Shown piece after piece: positions 42,156 through 51,964 of a DNA stretch of 64,000 bases; the first letter of the stretch is position 1; every line of letters starts with the position of its first letter. The notes beneath the pieces were generated by a model. It saw only the letters and a list, made by a program, of their open reading frames with translations, searched no databases and had not been told where the DNA came from. The DNA is from Thermostichus sp047461615. Lineage in GTDB: Bacteria > Cyanobacteriota > Cyanobacteriia > Thermostichales > Thermostichaceae. Made by a program: the position numbers and the translations under genes. The stretch covers positions 193,409-257,408 of the forward strand of contig NZ_JANSHI010000001.1 of NCBI RefSeq assembly GCF_047461615.1, in the 5' to 3' direction.

Positions 42156-44084
42156 ATGATGACGGTGCGGGTGCCCCTCGACTACTACCGAATCTTGATG
42201 CTGTCGCCACGGGCAGACAAGCATCAGATCGAACAGGCTTACCAAGAGCGCCGCGAGCTCAGGCCAGGCGAACGTTCTTGGCTAGTGGGGTTCTCGCCGC
42301 AGGCCGTGGAGGCTCGTGCCCAGCTTGTCCAGGAGGCCGCTTCTGTGCTGCTCGACCCTGAGGCACGGCGCAGCTACGACGAACACCTAACCCTAGCGCA
42401 TCCCACCCTGACGGTGGACGAGGCCCTTCTGCCGGGAGTGCTGTGCCTGTGCTGTGAAGTTGGAGAGTACCCAGCGGCTTTAAGCTTGGCTCAGCAAATG
42501 CTTGATCAAGGACACCCCGCCCGTTCTGATGCCATTTTGGGGCGGGCCGTGGCCCGTTTAGAGCTAGGCCGGGAAGCCTGGCGACAAGGAGCCTATGAAG
42601 AAGCCGCGCACTCTTTGCAGACAGGCTTGGCCGAACTGGAGGAGTGTCAGGCTTTTCCCCAGCTCCAGGCAGAGCTCCGCATCGACCTGGGCAAGCTGCG
42701 CCCCTACCGCATTTTGCAGCTCCTTGACCCCAATGCCCCAGCTGCCATGGGCAAAGGAGTAGCTGCAGCTCCTGCCCTGGCGCGGCAGCAGGGGCTGGCT
42801 CTCCTCAAGGCCATGCTCGACGAGCGGGGCGGCATTGAGGGCGGTGGGCAAGATGGCTCTGGCTTGAGTACGGAAGATTTCTTACGCTTCATCCAGCGCG
42901 TGCGCCGCTACCTCACCCTGCAAGAACAGCAGGAGCTTTCTGAGCAAGAGGCGGAGCGCCCTTCCTTGGTCGCTGCCTACTTGGCTGCGCAGGTGCTGCT
43001 GACAGCGGGCTACGTGGAGAAACGGCCAGCTCTAGTGCGGCGGGCGCGCGGCTACCTGATTCGCCTCGCCCAGCGGCAAGATGTGCATCTGGAGCAAGCT
43101 ATCTGCAGCTTGTTGTTGGGGCAAACTGAAGAAGCCCTTAGTCACCTACGCGCCAGTCAGGAAACCGAAGCCTTGCAGTTTATTGAGGAGCACTCTGCCG
43201 GATCCCCGGATCAATTGCCAGGCCTCTGTCGCTTTACGGAAAAGTGGTTCCAGGAGGAGGTATTCCCAGAGTTTTACGCCTTGGATCCTGCCCAGGCTAG
43301 CCTGAAAGCCTACTTCGACAACCCTCAGGTGCAGGCTTACCTGGACGAGATGCCTAGCCGCGAGAGCTCGCCAGCAGGTACGCCATCTCCACCTCCTACC
43401 CTGCCTCTATCCCAGCCGCCCGCTGCTGGGGGGGCCAACCACCCGCCTGCTCCCTTTCAGCAGGGGGCTTCCCAAGAGCCGTCGCACTTGCCCAAGTGGC
43501 CTGCTCCATGGGACGGGGAGCCAGCCAGCTCTCCCCTTGGAGAAGGGAGCCCTCAGGCCTACAAGAGGGGATTGCAGGAGGTGGAGCGTCACCACCGCAG
43601 CCATTCGGGTTCAAGACGGAGTCGGCCTGAGCCTCCTGCTCCTTCCTTCCACCTCCGCTTGGCTGCCGTGGTCGGCGGGGGCATTCTCTCCCTCGTGGTT
43701 AGCTGGCAGATACTGCGCAGCCTGTTCACCCCACCACCGCCGCTGGAACAGCCCCAGGTGCAACTGGAGCAGCCACCGGTTGCTCTTGAGAATTCGGATC
43801 AGGCCAAGCCCTCGCCTGAGCCTGAGTTGATTGGCCCCCTGGCTGAGTGGCAAGGAGTCCAACGGGTGCGGGTGATCTCCAACGATGGCATCAATATCCG
43901 CCAGCAGCCTAGCCTAAGCGGAGCCATTGTCGGGACGGCCCCCCGCCAAGCTTTACTGCGGGTGGTAGAGGTGCGAGTAGGTGAAGGACAGGTACCTGTC
44001 TGGTTGCGCGTTGAGCAAGAGGGGGCGCCAGGAGGGTGGGTTGCTGCTCAATCGGGATCAACTCGCCTGGTTGAGCGACTCTAA
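42156..44084 (+). CDS. ftn2: Cell-division protein Ftn2/ZipN (ARC6)-like with C-terminal SH3-like domain
   Basis: 642 residues. The first 80 form the J-like domain typical of Ftn2/ARC6: PLDYYRILMLSPRADKHQIEQAYQER and ASVLLDPEARRSYDEHL. Then an all-alpha repeat region to about 400 (FIEEHSAGSPDQLPGLCRFTEKWFQEEVFPEF is characteristic), a Pro/Ser linker and one membrane helix (LAAVVGGGILSLVVSWQIL). Normal Ftn2 ends in an IMS/DUF4101 domain; here it ends in an SH3b-like domain (NDGINIRQQPSLSGAIVGTA). It should anchor FtsZ at mid-cell. Confidence 0.85.
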   Translation: MMTVRVPLDYYRILMLSPRADKHQIEQAYQERRELRPGERSWLVGFSPQAVEARAQLVQEAASVLLDPEARRSYDEHLTLAHPTLTVDEALLPGVLCLCCEVGEYPAALSLAQQMLDQGHPARSDAILGRAVARLELGREAWRQGAYEEAAHSLQTGLAELEECQAFPQLQAELRIDLGKLRPYRILQLLDPNAPAAMGKGVAAAPALARQQGLALLKAMLDERGGIEGGGQDGSGLSTEDFLRFIQRVRRYLTLQEQQELSEQEAERPSLVAAYLAAQVLLTAGYVEKRPALVRRARGYLIRLAQRQDVHLEQAICSLLLGQTEEALSHLRASQETEALQFIEEHSAGSPDQLPGLCRFTEKWFQEEVFPEFYALDPAQASLKAYFDNPQVQAYLDEMPSRESSPAGTPSPPPTLPLSQPPAAGGANHPPAPFQQGASQEPSHLPKWPAPWDGEPASSPLGEGSPQAYKRGLQEVERHHRSHSGSRRSRPEPPAPSFHLRLAAVVGGGILSLVVSWQILRSLFTPPPPLEQPQVQLEQPPVALENSDQAKPSPEPELIGPLAEWQGVQRVRVISNDGINIRQQPSLSGAIVGTAPRQALLRVVEVRVGEGQVPVWLRVEQEGAPGGWVAAQSGSTRLVERL

Positions 44085-44136
44085 GCCTTTTCTGCCATTT
44101 GCCTTGCCTAGGCAATAGCTTGTTTCCCGCTTTCCG

Positions 44137-45096
44137 GTGGTGGATATTCTGCGCAATGCCCCGCTAGGGATCTATCTGGAAGAGCCGCGCACCTGGCTGC
44201 ACTGTCTTGACCCGCGGGTGAAGTTGGCTTGGTTGCTTAGCTTCCTCCTCAGCCCAATTTTGGCCAGCAGTGGCTGGCGGCTGGCCGTGGTGGCGGTTCT
44301 CCTGCTCTTGACGGTAGCAGCCCGTCTGCCGCGCCGGGTCTGGTCGGGCCAGCTTTCGCTGGTGTTGGCCCTCAGCCTGCTTGCTTTTGGGATCACCAGC
44401 TTCGCCCCCGATGGCTTAGGGGTCTTCCCCCAGCCGCAGCGGCAGGATGCGCAGGTGGTGGGCTATGGACTTATCTCCAACGCCAACCTGGAGGTGAAGG
44501 AGAGGGCAGCGGCCAGACAGGCCTGGCAGCAGCAAACCCGTGCCTGGCCAGCCCCCTACCGCTACCGTTTGCTGCAGGTTTCCCTGCTAGGGCGAACGTT
44601 TCAAGTCTCGCGGCGTTCCCTCTCTGTAGCTCTGCGGCTGGGTACCCTCATCTTTACCCTGCTCTATGCCACCAATTTGTTCTTGCTGACCACCGCCCCC
44701 GAGGAAATTACGGCAGGGATTGCCCGGCTGTTACAGCCTCTCAAGCGCTGGGGCTGGCCGGTTGCGGAGGTGATTCTCACCCTCACCTTGGCCCTCCGCT
44801 TCCTGCCGCTGGTGATGGAGGAAGTCCAGAACTTGGTGCGGGCGGTGCGCACCCGCGATGTGCGTTGGGGATCCCTCAGCTTTCGGGGTGGAATGCAAAC
44901 CCTTCTGGCTTTGGTGGAGCGCTTTTTTGAAAACCTGCTCCTGCGAGCGCAGGAGATAGCGGCGGCCATGCAAGCTCGAGGGCTAACTGGTCCCGACCAT
45001 CCTCTGCGCTGGCACCGTCTGCAGCTACGGCGGCTAGATCGAGGAGCGCTGGCCCTCCTGCCCCTGTTTTGGCTGCTGAGAGCTTTGTCGCCCTAA
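44137..45096 (+). CDS. ECF transporter transmembrane T component (CbiQ/EcfT family)
   Basis: 319 residues with five to six helices. The CbiQ/EcfT pattern is visible: LHCLDPRVKLAWLLSFLL at the start, GTLIFTLLYATNLFLLTTAPEEITAGI, the coupling region LRFLPLVMEEVQNLVRAVRTRDVRWG, and AQEIAAAMQARG (the Ala-Arg-Gly motif that contacts the ATPases). Such proteins scaffold vitamin or metal importers; the partner and substrate are not shown here. Start GTG 44137. The 3' end overlaps the convergent GAF-kinase gene by 63 bases. Confidence 0.85.
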   Translation: MVDILRNAPLGIYLEEPRTWLHCLDPRVKLAWLLSFLLSPILASSGWRLAVVAVLLLLTVAARLPRRVWSGQLSLVLALSLLAFGITSFAPDGLGVFPQPQRQDAQVVGYGLISNANLEVKERAAARQAWQQQTRAWPAPYRYRLLQVSLLGRTFQVSRRSLSVALRLGTLIFTLLYATNLFLLTTAPEEITAGIARLLQPLKRWGWPVAEVILTLTLALRFLPLVMEEVQNLVRAVRTRDVRWGSLSFRGGMQTLLALVERFFENLLLRAQEIAAAMQARGLTGPDHPLRWHRLQLRRLDRGALALLPLFWLLRALSP

Positions 45097-47970
45097 AGAT
45101 AGCGGCAGGAGCAGCTGGGAAACCGAGCGCCCATCAGAGGAGAGGTAGAAAGACAGCTGCCCTCCCAGGCGCTGCACAATCCGCTGGCAAAGGCTAAGCT
45201 CCAAGCCGGGGCTGGCCGCTAGCGGGGACTGGAACAAGGGATCGGCAGAGACGACCTGCTGGGGATCCCCTTGCAGGGCTGCCAGCAGGTGGGGGTCAAA
45301 GCGGCCCTGATCCACCACCAGCAGTTCTGCATAGCCAGAGTGCTCCGCACCGCTCTCGCCAACGGCGACCCGGCTCCACAGATCCAGCCGCCCCCCCTCC
45401 GGGCTGCGCAAAGCAGCGGCAACCAGCACCTCCCAGAGGACCATCTCCAGGCGTCCGGGATCCCCCCAAACAGTAAGGCTCAGGTCGCCGTGGGCGCGCG
45501 GCCACAGCTTGCGTTTCTGGGCCAGACCCTCCAGCCGGCGCAGGCTCTTGCGCACCAAAGTAGCCACAGACAGCGACTGCAACTGCGGCTGCGCCTGCCA
45601 GGTTTCTGCCTGCAACAAGGGCTCCACGGAGGCGGCCAGATCCCGCAGCCCTCTGGCAATTTCCACCACCTTTTGCCAGCGCGTGGCCTCGTCTCCTGGC
45701 GTTGCTGGCACCTGGCCTAGGCGGCGCAGGCTGTCCAGCAAGGCGCTTTGCAGATCCAGCAGGCGGCGGTGCTTGTACCAGTTCAGCTCGCTGAGCACCT
45801 CCTGCCGCTCCTGCAGCGTTTGTACCCAAAGCAAGCGCCGCAGCGTCCAGCCGCAGGTTTGGGCAATCACCGTCGCTGCCGCCTGCTCCTCCGGCTCCCA
45901 AACCTTGTCTGCCTCTGCTCCCAGGATCAAAACCCCCAGTGGCTCCAGACCAGGGGAGTCGCCAGTCTCGGGGCCGCCCTCGCCCAGCGGCAGCAGCAGC
46001 CAGGATCCCAGGCCCGTCGAGTTCAACCAGGTGCGGCTGGCAGCCGGGATCTGGTCTTGGGAAAGCTGGAGGGGTCCTCTTGCCTGCAGCGCGCGGGTCA
46101 GCAAGGGATCCTGGCGATCGATCTCGGTGGGGCCGGTGGGGTAAAACGCGGGGGCGGCGGCAAAAGGCGGCTGCAAGCGGGCCCGGCTCTCCCCTAGCTG
46201 CCAACTAACCACCAGCGCCAAGGGGATCCCCAACGCTTGGGCCGTCTGTTGGACGGTGGCGGCGTAGAGCTCCGGCAGGGTAGTCAGGTTCTGCAGCGTC
46301 AGACAGGCAGCAACCAGGCCGTTGAACAGTTGCTCTTGCCGTTGCCGCCGCTGTTCCAGTTGGATTTGCCTCAGGATCAGGCCCACGGGTTGGGCGATCC
46401 CGCGCAGCAGTTGCCGTTCTTCCCGGCTCCAGGCCCGCCGCTGGGGATGGAGCACGAGGATCAGCCCTTGCGGAAGGGCAGCGGGAGTGGCAGAGCCGCC
46501 GACTTCCGTGTGGGTGAGCATGAGGGAACGTACCCCCAGAGGGGCCAGTTCCTGCCGCCAGGAGAGCAGGCGCAGATCTTGGTCGTAGTTTTCTGCCACC
46601 ACCACCTCGCTGCGCAACAGATCCTGCCAATCTTGCTCGCTGAGGGAGCTAAACTGCTGCGGCAAAGCCTGCTGGCCCTCGCTGCGGTACTCGTAGAAGA
46701 GGCGGGGGATAGGTTGGTTGGGATCCAGCGTCAACACCGCTACCGCGGCGGCTTGCAGGCGCTGGCCCAGGCCAACCACCGCTTGCTGGAGAGCCTGCTG
46801 CAGCTGAGCCGGGTTGGAGAGGGCCTGGCCTACCTGGTGCACGAACTCCTGGTCGTCGGCCAACTGGCGGAGGCGACGATCCAGATTTTCCAGAGGAGTG
46901 GCCAAGGCCAGCCCATGGGCGGCAGCGGCCACCAACTGGCGCTCGGCAGCTTGCCAGGTGCGGGGCACCTCCGACTGCACCCAGATAAACCCCAGCAGCT
47001 CCTGCTGCAGCCGGATCGGGGCGGCCAAAGCCGACTGCGCTCGCCATTGCTGCATCAACTTGAGGGGAACCTCGGAGCGCGCTGTCCTCAGGTCGCCCAC
47101 CACCACCTGGCCTGCCGCAAGAGAGGAGTACAGGTTTCCCAATTCCCGGAGCGCAAGGCTGCCCTCTTCCATCGGGACTACCCCGGCTTTGGTTCCTCTG
47201 GCAGTGGGGGCAGGAGTAGGCCTAGCGGCGCTTTCATGGGGAACAAACCGTCCCTCGCTGGGCTTGTGCCAGTACACCTGGATGTGAACGGCGCCCAAGC
47301 AGGACTGCAGCTCCTGGGTAACCAGGCTAACCCGTTCTTGCAAGGATCCCGCCTGGCACATCGCCGCCCCCAATCTCAGGAGCGACTCTTCAAAGCGCTT
47401 TTCGGCCTGCCGTTTCCAGGCATCTTCCAGCTTCTGCAAAGAGGCTGCCAACTGCCCCAGCAAAATCCCCAGGAGCGCCTTTTCCTCCTCGTGGGTAGTA
47501 GCGCCCCACAGTTGGGATCCCAGCATCAGGATCCCCAGGCAGCGCCGCCGCCCTACCGTAGAGAAGGGGTAGATGAAGCAGCCTTGGATCCCGCCCAGCC
47601 GCTTGGCTTCTCGCTGCCAAAGACCCATGCGCGGCTCCTGGGAAAGGTCGGGCACGCTGATGGGCCGCTGCTCGAACACCACCTGCTCGAGGATCTCCCC
47701 CGGCTGTAGGGGATACGCAGCTTGCAAGAGAGGTCGATCCTCCTCTCGCAGGGTCACGCCACCTTGGCCCACCAACTGGTGATTGGCAGGGTCGTAGAGG
47801 GCTAGCCAAATTAGCGGCGCCCCAAACACTGCCTTGACATACTCCAGCGTGAGCTGAATCAGGGCCTTAGCGTCGGTCTGCTCCCGCATCTGCTGCAAGG
47901 TTGCCTGTAGGGCCACTAGCGGAGAGACTGCCCCCGCTCCACTAGAGTGAGGAGAAACAGACTGAACCAT
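45034..47970 (-). CDS. Multi-GAF sensor with degenerate histidine-kinase end
   Basis: 978 residues. About four GAF-like domains fill residues 20-730; repeated cores are APLIWLALYDPANHQLVGQGG, ALAAPIRLQQELLGFIWVQ, VAVLTLDPNQPIPRLFYEY and LLLPLGEG. The DHp-like helix has NWYKHRRLLDLQSALLDSLRRL, as in several cyanobacterial hybrid sensors. In the ATPase part the N-box lacks Asn (EMVLWEVLVAAAL), the G1 box reads VVDQGRFD instead of DxGxG, and G2 is SPGLELSLC, so kinase activity is doubtful. No membrane segment: cytoplasmic. Confidence 0.8.
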   Translation of the reverse strand: MVQSVSPHSSGAGAVSPLVALQATLQQMREQTDAKALIQLTLEYVKAVFGAPLIWLALYDPANHQLVGQGGVTLREEDRPLLQAAYPLQPGEILEQVVFEQRPISVPDLSQEPRMGLWQREAKRLGGIQGCFIYPFSTVGRRRCLGILMLGSQLWGATTHEEEKALLGILLGQLAASLQKLEDAWKRQAEKRFEESLLRLGAAMCQAGSLQERVSLVTQELQSCLGAVHIQVYWHKPSEGRFVPHESAARPTPAPTARGTKAGVVPMEEGSLALRELGNLYSSLAAGQVVVGDLRTARSEVPLKLMQQWRAQSALAAPIRLQQELLGFIWVQSEVPRTWQAAERQLVAAAAHGLALATPLENLDRRLRQLADDQEFVHQVGQALSNPAQLQQALQQAVVGLGQRLQAAAVAVLTLDPNQPIPRLFYEYRSEGQQALPQQFSSLSEQDWQDLLRSEVVVAENYDQDLRLLSWRQELAPLGVRSLMLTHTEVGGSATPAALPQGLILVLHPQRRAWSREERQLLRGIAQPVGLILRQIQLEQRRQRQEQLFNGLVAACLTLQNLTTLPELYAATVQQTAQALGIPLALVVSWQLGESRARLQPPFAAAPAFYPTGPTEIDRQDPLLTRALQARGPLQLSQDQIPAASRTWLNSTGLGSWLLLPLGEGGPETGDSPGLEPLGVLILGAEADKVWEPEEQAAATVIAQTCGWTLRRLLWVQTLQERQEVLSELNWYKHRRLLDLQSALLDSLRRLGQVPATPGDEATRWQKVVEIARGLRDLAASVEPLLQAETWQAQPQLQSLSVATLVRKSLRRLEGLAQKRKLWPRAHGDLSLTVWGDPGRLEMVLWEVLVAAALRSPEGGRLDLWSRVAVGESGAEHSGYAELLVVDQGRFDPHLLAALQGDPQQVVSADPLFQSPLAASPGLELSLCQRIVQRLGGQLSFYLSSDGRSVSQLLLPLSLGRQSSQQPKQGQEGQRSSI

Positions 47971-48125
47971 AGTTCAAGCATTGGCTGGGCAGGTTTGAGG
48001 GAAAGCAGGCCCAGCCACCTCTTGGCTCACCTTAACCCTGCTGTTTCTTGGAAGCCAACATTTCCAAGGCAGTTGGAGATGCCCCTGCAGGGTATTGTGC
48101 CGTCAATAGAGCTAACTTGCAGTCC

Positions 48126-48749
48126 TCACTGCCTGGTTACGAGAGGGATCCCGCGCAATTTGGACGTATTGGTTACCAGACTTTGCACAAAGCGCTGGAA
48201 GCGCTGCCGCAGGTTTTCGTCCCTGAGGTTGCCCTGCTCATCGAAGGCACTCCAAGCCCGCCCGATGGCAATTTGCTCTGGGATCGCCCAACCGTGCAGC
48301 CACCGCACAATCAGGCGCATTTGGTTAAGGGTGTCGCTGTTGCTCTCGCCGCCCAAGACACTGATGAGCCCAAAGACCTTGCCCTCCAAGTGCTCAAAGC
48401 TCAGCAGATCCAAAGCATTCTTCAGGCTGCCGCTGATGCTGCCGTGGTACTCCGGGCTGGCCAGAATGATCCCATCGGCCTGCTTCATCGTTGCCCGCAA
48501 AACCTCCACATCGGGATAGTCGGGGTAGGATTCCGAACCATCGGCAAAGGGCAACTTCATCTGCCGCAAATCAAGAAGGTGCAGCGGTATCCCCAGCTTC
48601 TCGAACTCGCGCCGCACCACCTCCAGGGCCCGATAGGTCAGGGAGTTGGGCCGCAGGCTGCCACCAATGGCCACGAAGCAAGGTGCAGAGGCCGCGGCCA
48701 GGACGGTTTGAGAGTCGGCGGTGGGGGCTTGCCCAGTTGAAGAAGACAT
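48126..48749 (-). CDS. NADPH-dependent FMN reductase family protein
   Basis: 207 residues, flavodoxin-like. The FMN phosphate loop is AIGGSLRPNSLTYRAL, with ASPEYHGSISGSLKNALDLL around the flavin and a conserved VFGLISVLGGES. This is the NAD(P)H-dependent FMN/quinone/chromate reductase group; substrate cannot be told from sequence. It lies upstream of the GAF-sensor gene on the same strand, with a 155-base gap. Confidence 0.88.
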   Translation of the reverse strand: MSSSTGQAPTADSQTVLAAASAPCFVAIGGSLRPNSLTYRALEVVRREFEKLGIPLHLLDLRQMKLPFADGSESYPDYPDVEVLRATMKQADGIILASPEYHGSISGSLKNALDLLSFEHLEGKVFGLISVLGGESNSDTLNQMRLIVRWLHGWAIPEQIAIGRAWSAFDEQGNLRDENLRQRFQRFVQSLVTNTSKLRGIPLVTRQ

Positions 48750-48865
48750 AAGCCGTGCTCACGGATAGATATCAGTTACGCTGCAAACAATCGTAACTCA
48801 TACTAACTCTGTCCTGTGGTCCCTCCCCGATTTCTGCCAATTCCACCCCTCCTAGACCAAGAGCT

Positions 48866-51032
48866 CTAGGACCAGCGGAGCACCTGCAGCAGGTTGGAAA
48901 AATCATCCCGCCAGAGGGGATCCCCGGCTTGGGGCAGAAGGGGCTGCCAGGGATCCCCGTCGAAGCTCTGCAAAGCAAGGGAACCCTTGGTCACCAGCAC
49001 CCAATGGGAAGGGGCCAGCCCCGCCTGGCGCTGGGCAGCGGTGAGATCTTCCTGGGCTTGATGCCAGGCAGAAAGCTGCAATTCTCTGGCCAAGGCAGCC
49101 AACACTGGCGCCAAGTTGAGGTGGCGGTTGGTGATGTTAAAAAGTAGCCAGCCCTGGGGCTTGAGCTTGCTGAGGTAGAGGGTCAGGGCCTCCTGGGTGA
49201 GCAGATGCAGGGGCACAGCGTCAGAGCTAAAGGCATCCATCACCAGTAGGTCATAGCTGCCATCGGGGATCCCTTGCAGGCGGAGGCGGGCATCGCCCAG
49301 GATTACCCGCACCCGCGCCCGCTGGCTGGCCCAGTCGAGGTAAGCAAAGTAGCGGCCTGCCCAGTTGGCCACGGTGGGATCCAGCTCGAAAAAGGTCCAC
49401 TCATCCCCCGGCTCGGCGTAGGCGGCCAAGGTGCCGATCCCCAGCCCCAACACCGCAACCTGAGCCGGAGAAGAGCCTAGCTGCGCCCGCCACCGCTGGA
49501 GCGCCTGGCCCACCGGCCCTGGGCGGGAAAAATAGGTGAGCGGCTCCAGGGCTTTCTGGGGATCCAGGTTTTGGCTGCCGTGCAGCGTGGTGCCGTGCAG
49601 GAGGCTGCGGAAGGATCCCGCCTCGTTGCGGTACTCCACAAGGCGATGGAGGCCGAAGACACTGCGCTCGCTGGCTACCACCTGCAGCCCCGGTGGCAGC
49701 CAAGGCTGTCCCAGCAGCAAAACCAAGCCCATGGTCACCCCCAGGCGGCACAGCCATCCCCTCCTGCCTTCTCCCCCTAGGGCCAGCACCGCCCAGCCCA
49801 AGCCCAGCCCTACGGCTGCTCCAAGGTGAAAGAGCGCCTGGAAACGAAAGTGCACCAGCAAAAGGGGCAGGAGCAACCCCAACCCCAGCCCTAGGCCCAA
49901 CCGTCCTCCCTGGGGCGCCAAGGCTGCCAGCGCTAGGCTTAGGAGGAGCGGATACTCCAGCACCGCCTCAAACACCTGGGGTGCTAGCAAAGCGGCAAAC
50001 AGGCCCCCCAAGCTCCCTCCCAAAGCCAGCCACAGGTAAAACCGGGTCAACTGCTGGGCTGGCGGCCGACAGCGAACCAACTGGCTGTGGCAGGCCCAGC
50101 TCACCAAGCCAAAAGCCCCTAGATGTAGAGGCAACACTGCAGACCAAGGCTTCAACCAGCCCATGACCTGCGCCCCTATCGCCCCGCAGGCCAGCAAAGC
50201 TGTCGTCCCCAAAGCCAACTCGTTGGGATGGATGCCGCCGAAGGCCAGCATAAAGGTCACTAGGTAAATGCTCAGGGGGATGGCCCACAGCAAGGGCACC
50301 GCCGCCACATCGGTGGTCAGAAGGGTGGTGACTGCCACCACCAAACCCGCCGGTAAGAAGGCCCAGCCAGCCCAGCGCCAGCCCTCCCCCGGAAAGCTAG
50401 GCTCCGCCCTGCCCATTGCAACCGGCTCCCCTAGGACAGAGGGATCTGTCCCCTGTCTTTTTAGCAGCAGCCCCACCCCGCCTAGGAGCACCAATCCGGC
50501 CACCAACGCATAGGCTCCTCTCCAGAGCTGGGTTTGCTCAGCCAAAGACAGCCGCGGCTCCAAGAGCAGCGGATAACCCAGCAGTCCCGCCAAGCTGCCG
50601 GCATTGCTGGCTCCATAGAGTCCGTAGGGATCCCTCTTAACTCTTGCCCAGCCCCCGTTGCAGCAGTGGCGACGTTCCCGAGAGGAGCAATAGCGGCACC
50701 CCTGCTCCGACTGCCAAGTTGGCCAAGAGGGCTAGGGGAGGAAAGGCCTCCTCCGGCTGCGGGTGGCTCCTAAACTCAAAAGGCAAAAACTTAAGCCCCG
50801 CCAGCATGAGGATCCCGTGGATCAGCACGCCCCGCTCGGGATGGCGGCCCCGCCCCAGCCAATCCGCCCACAGGTAGCCCAATAGCAGGACAAGCTGGAA
50901 AAAGGCCAGGCAGGTATTCCACACCAGGGGGGATCCTCCCCACAGCGGCAGCAGCAACTTGCCCACCAACAACTGCCCCCAAAAGAGGCAGAAAGCGCTG
51001 GCAAACAACGTAAGGCCAACCAGCCAGACCAC
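48866..51032 (-). pseudogene. Membrane-fused spermidine-synthase-like gene, frameshifted
   Basis: Two frames make one protein. The first (51032 to about 50655) has four helices and ends GVPLLLLSGTSPLLQRGLGKS with a stop at 50637-50639. The second continues the same family (RDPYGLYGASNAGSLAGLLG, more helices, then a soluble methyltransferase-like domain: VAVLGLGIGTLAAYAEPG, FFELDPTVANWA, DLLVMDAFSSDAVPLHLLT). Removing one base from the C-run 50652-50656 joins them (LLQRGWARVKRDPYG). Fused aminopropyltransferase-like proteins of this kind are widespread; substrate unknown. Could be a true mutation, a sequencing error or programmed slippage. Confidence 0.85.
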
Positions 51033-51043
51033 CGCCGCTCCCT

Positions 51044-51724
51044 TCAGCGGGCCTTGACTTGCAAGGGGAAGCGCTGCCTCAGCTCCTCTTCTACCTTAGG
51101 CAGCCATTCTTCTTGGAACACCCACACTTGCCCTTGCTGCACGCGGCCATCGGGGTTTTGCGTCAGCTCTAGCCAATACACCAATTGCTTTCCCCGCAGC
51201 ACCACGCCTTGCGTGGCCAAGGCAAGGCTATAGCCGGGATTGCCAGCCAGGGCCGCAGGGGCCGGGTAGCGGATGACCTCCACTGCCTGGTCCAAATCGG
51301 CGGCGATCTCCGGGCCATAGACCTCGCGAATAGCTCGAAAGAGATCCTCTGCCGTCAGCCCTTGCGGGCGAAAAAAGGTCATCCGTTCCGAGCGGATCGT
51401 CTCCCGATCCAGGGGGTTGATGATCCGGCCTGGCGGGGCGACTGAGGCCAAGAAAGTAAACCGGGATCCATCCGGCTCCACCCGATGGATGTTTAACGTC
51501 TCGCCTGGACGGGGCCGCAGCACCGGGTTGTCTTTTACCCAGCTAGCCACCTGACTTGGCGCTTGCCCTGGGATCCCCCAAGCGGCTGCTGAAAGGCCCA
51601 CTGACCAGCAGGTGAGGGCCCAGCCTACCCCCAAAGCCAAACGCCGTTTTCTGCGATTTGGATCTCGACCGGCGAGTTTCCTGCCTTGCTTGGCACCCAA
51701 GACCGGCCATGGATTGAAGTCCAC
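51044..51724 (-). CDS. Secreted or membrane-anchored protein of unknown function
   Basis: 226 residues from GTG 51724, which has a GGAGG site nine bases upstream. The frame opens at 51925, but the extra part is unlike coding sequence. A basic stretch (NRRKRRLALGVGWALTC) leads a signal peptide ending near AAAWGIPG. The mature part has RETIRSERMTFFRPQGLTAEDLFRAIREVYGPEIAADL and a C-terminal strand pair with WVFQEEWLPKVEEEL. No family recognised. It ends 11 bases before the frameshifted synthase-like gene and is probably cotranscribed. Confidence 0.7.
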   Translation of the reverse strand: MDFNPWPVLGAKQGRKLAGRDPNRRKRRLALGVGWALTCWSVGLSAAAWGIPGQAPSQVASWVKDNPVLRPRPGETLNIHRVEPDGSRFTFLASVAPPGRIINPLDRETIRSERMTFFRPQGLTAEDLFRAIREVYGPEIAADLDQAVEVIRYPAPAALAGNPGYSLALATQGVVLRGKQLVYWLELTQNPDGRVQQGQVWVFQEEWLPKVEEELRQRFPLQVKAR

Positions 51725-51964
51725 TTTCTCACGCCTCCGCACAAGCGAACCCAAGCAAAATGTCAAGCAATACTCCTCCAGTGTATCTGGGGCTCTCAGG
51801 CCGCCTGGTGCGCCTAAGCGTGGGCATTGCAGCCAACAGTGGCAGGGATTTTTCAGCGAGATCCCCAAATCCTGGGATCTTGTCCCGCAAAACGTAAAAG
51901 ATACCTTAGGATTAACAGTAAGCAAATCTCAAACGCATCAGGTCAGCACCTCAGGAGGTAAGCG

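Noticed and set aside
46237..47709. 490-codon open frame on the + strand
   Set aside because: Antisense shadow of the multi-GAF sensor gene, low-complexity Gln/Leu/Gly composition, no motif.
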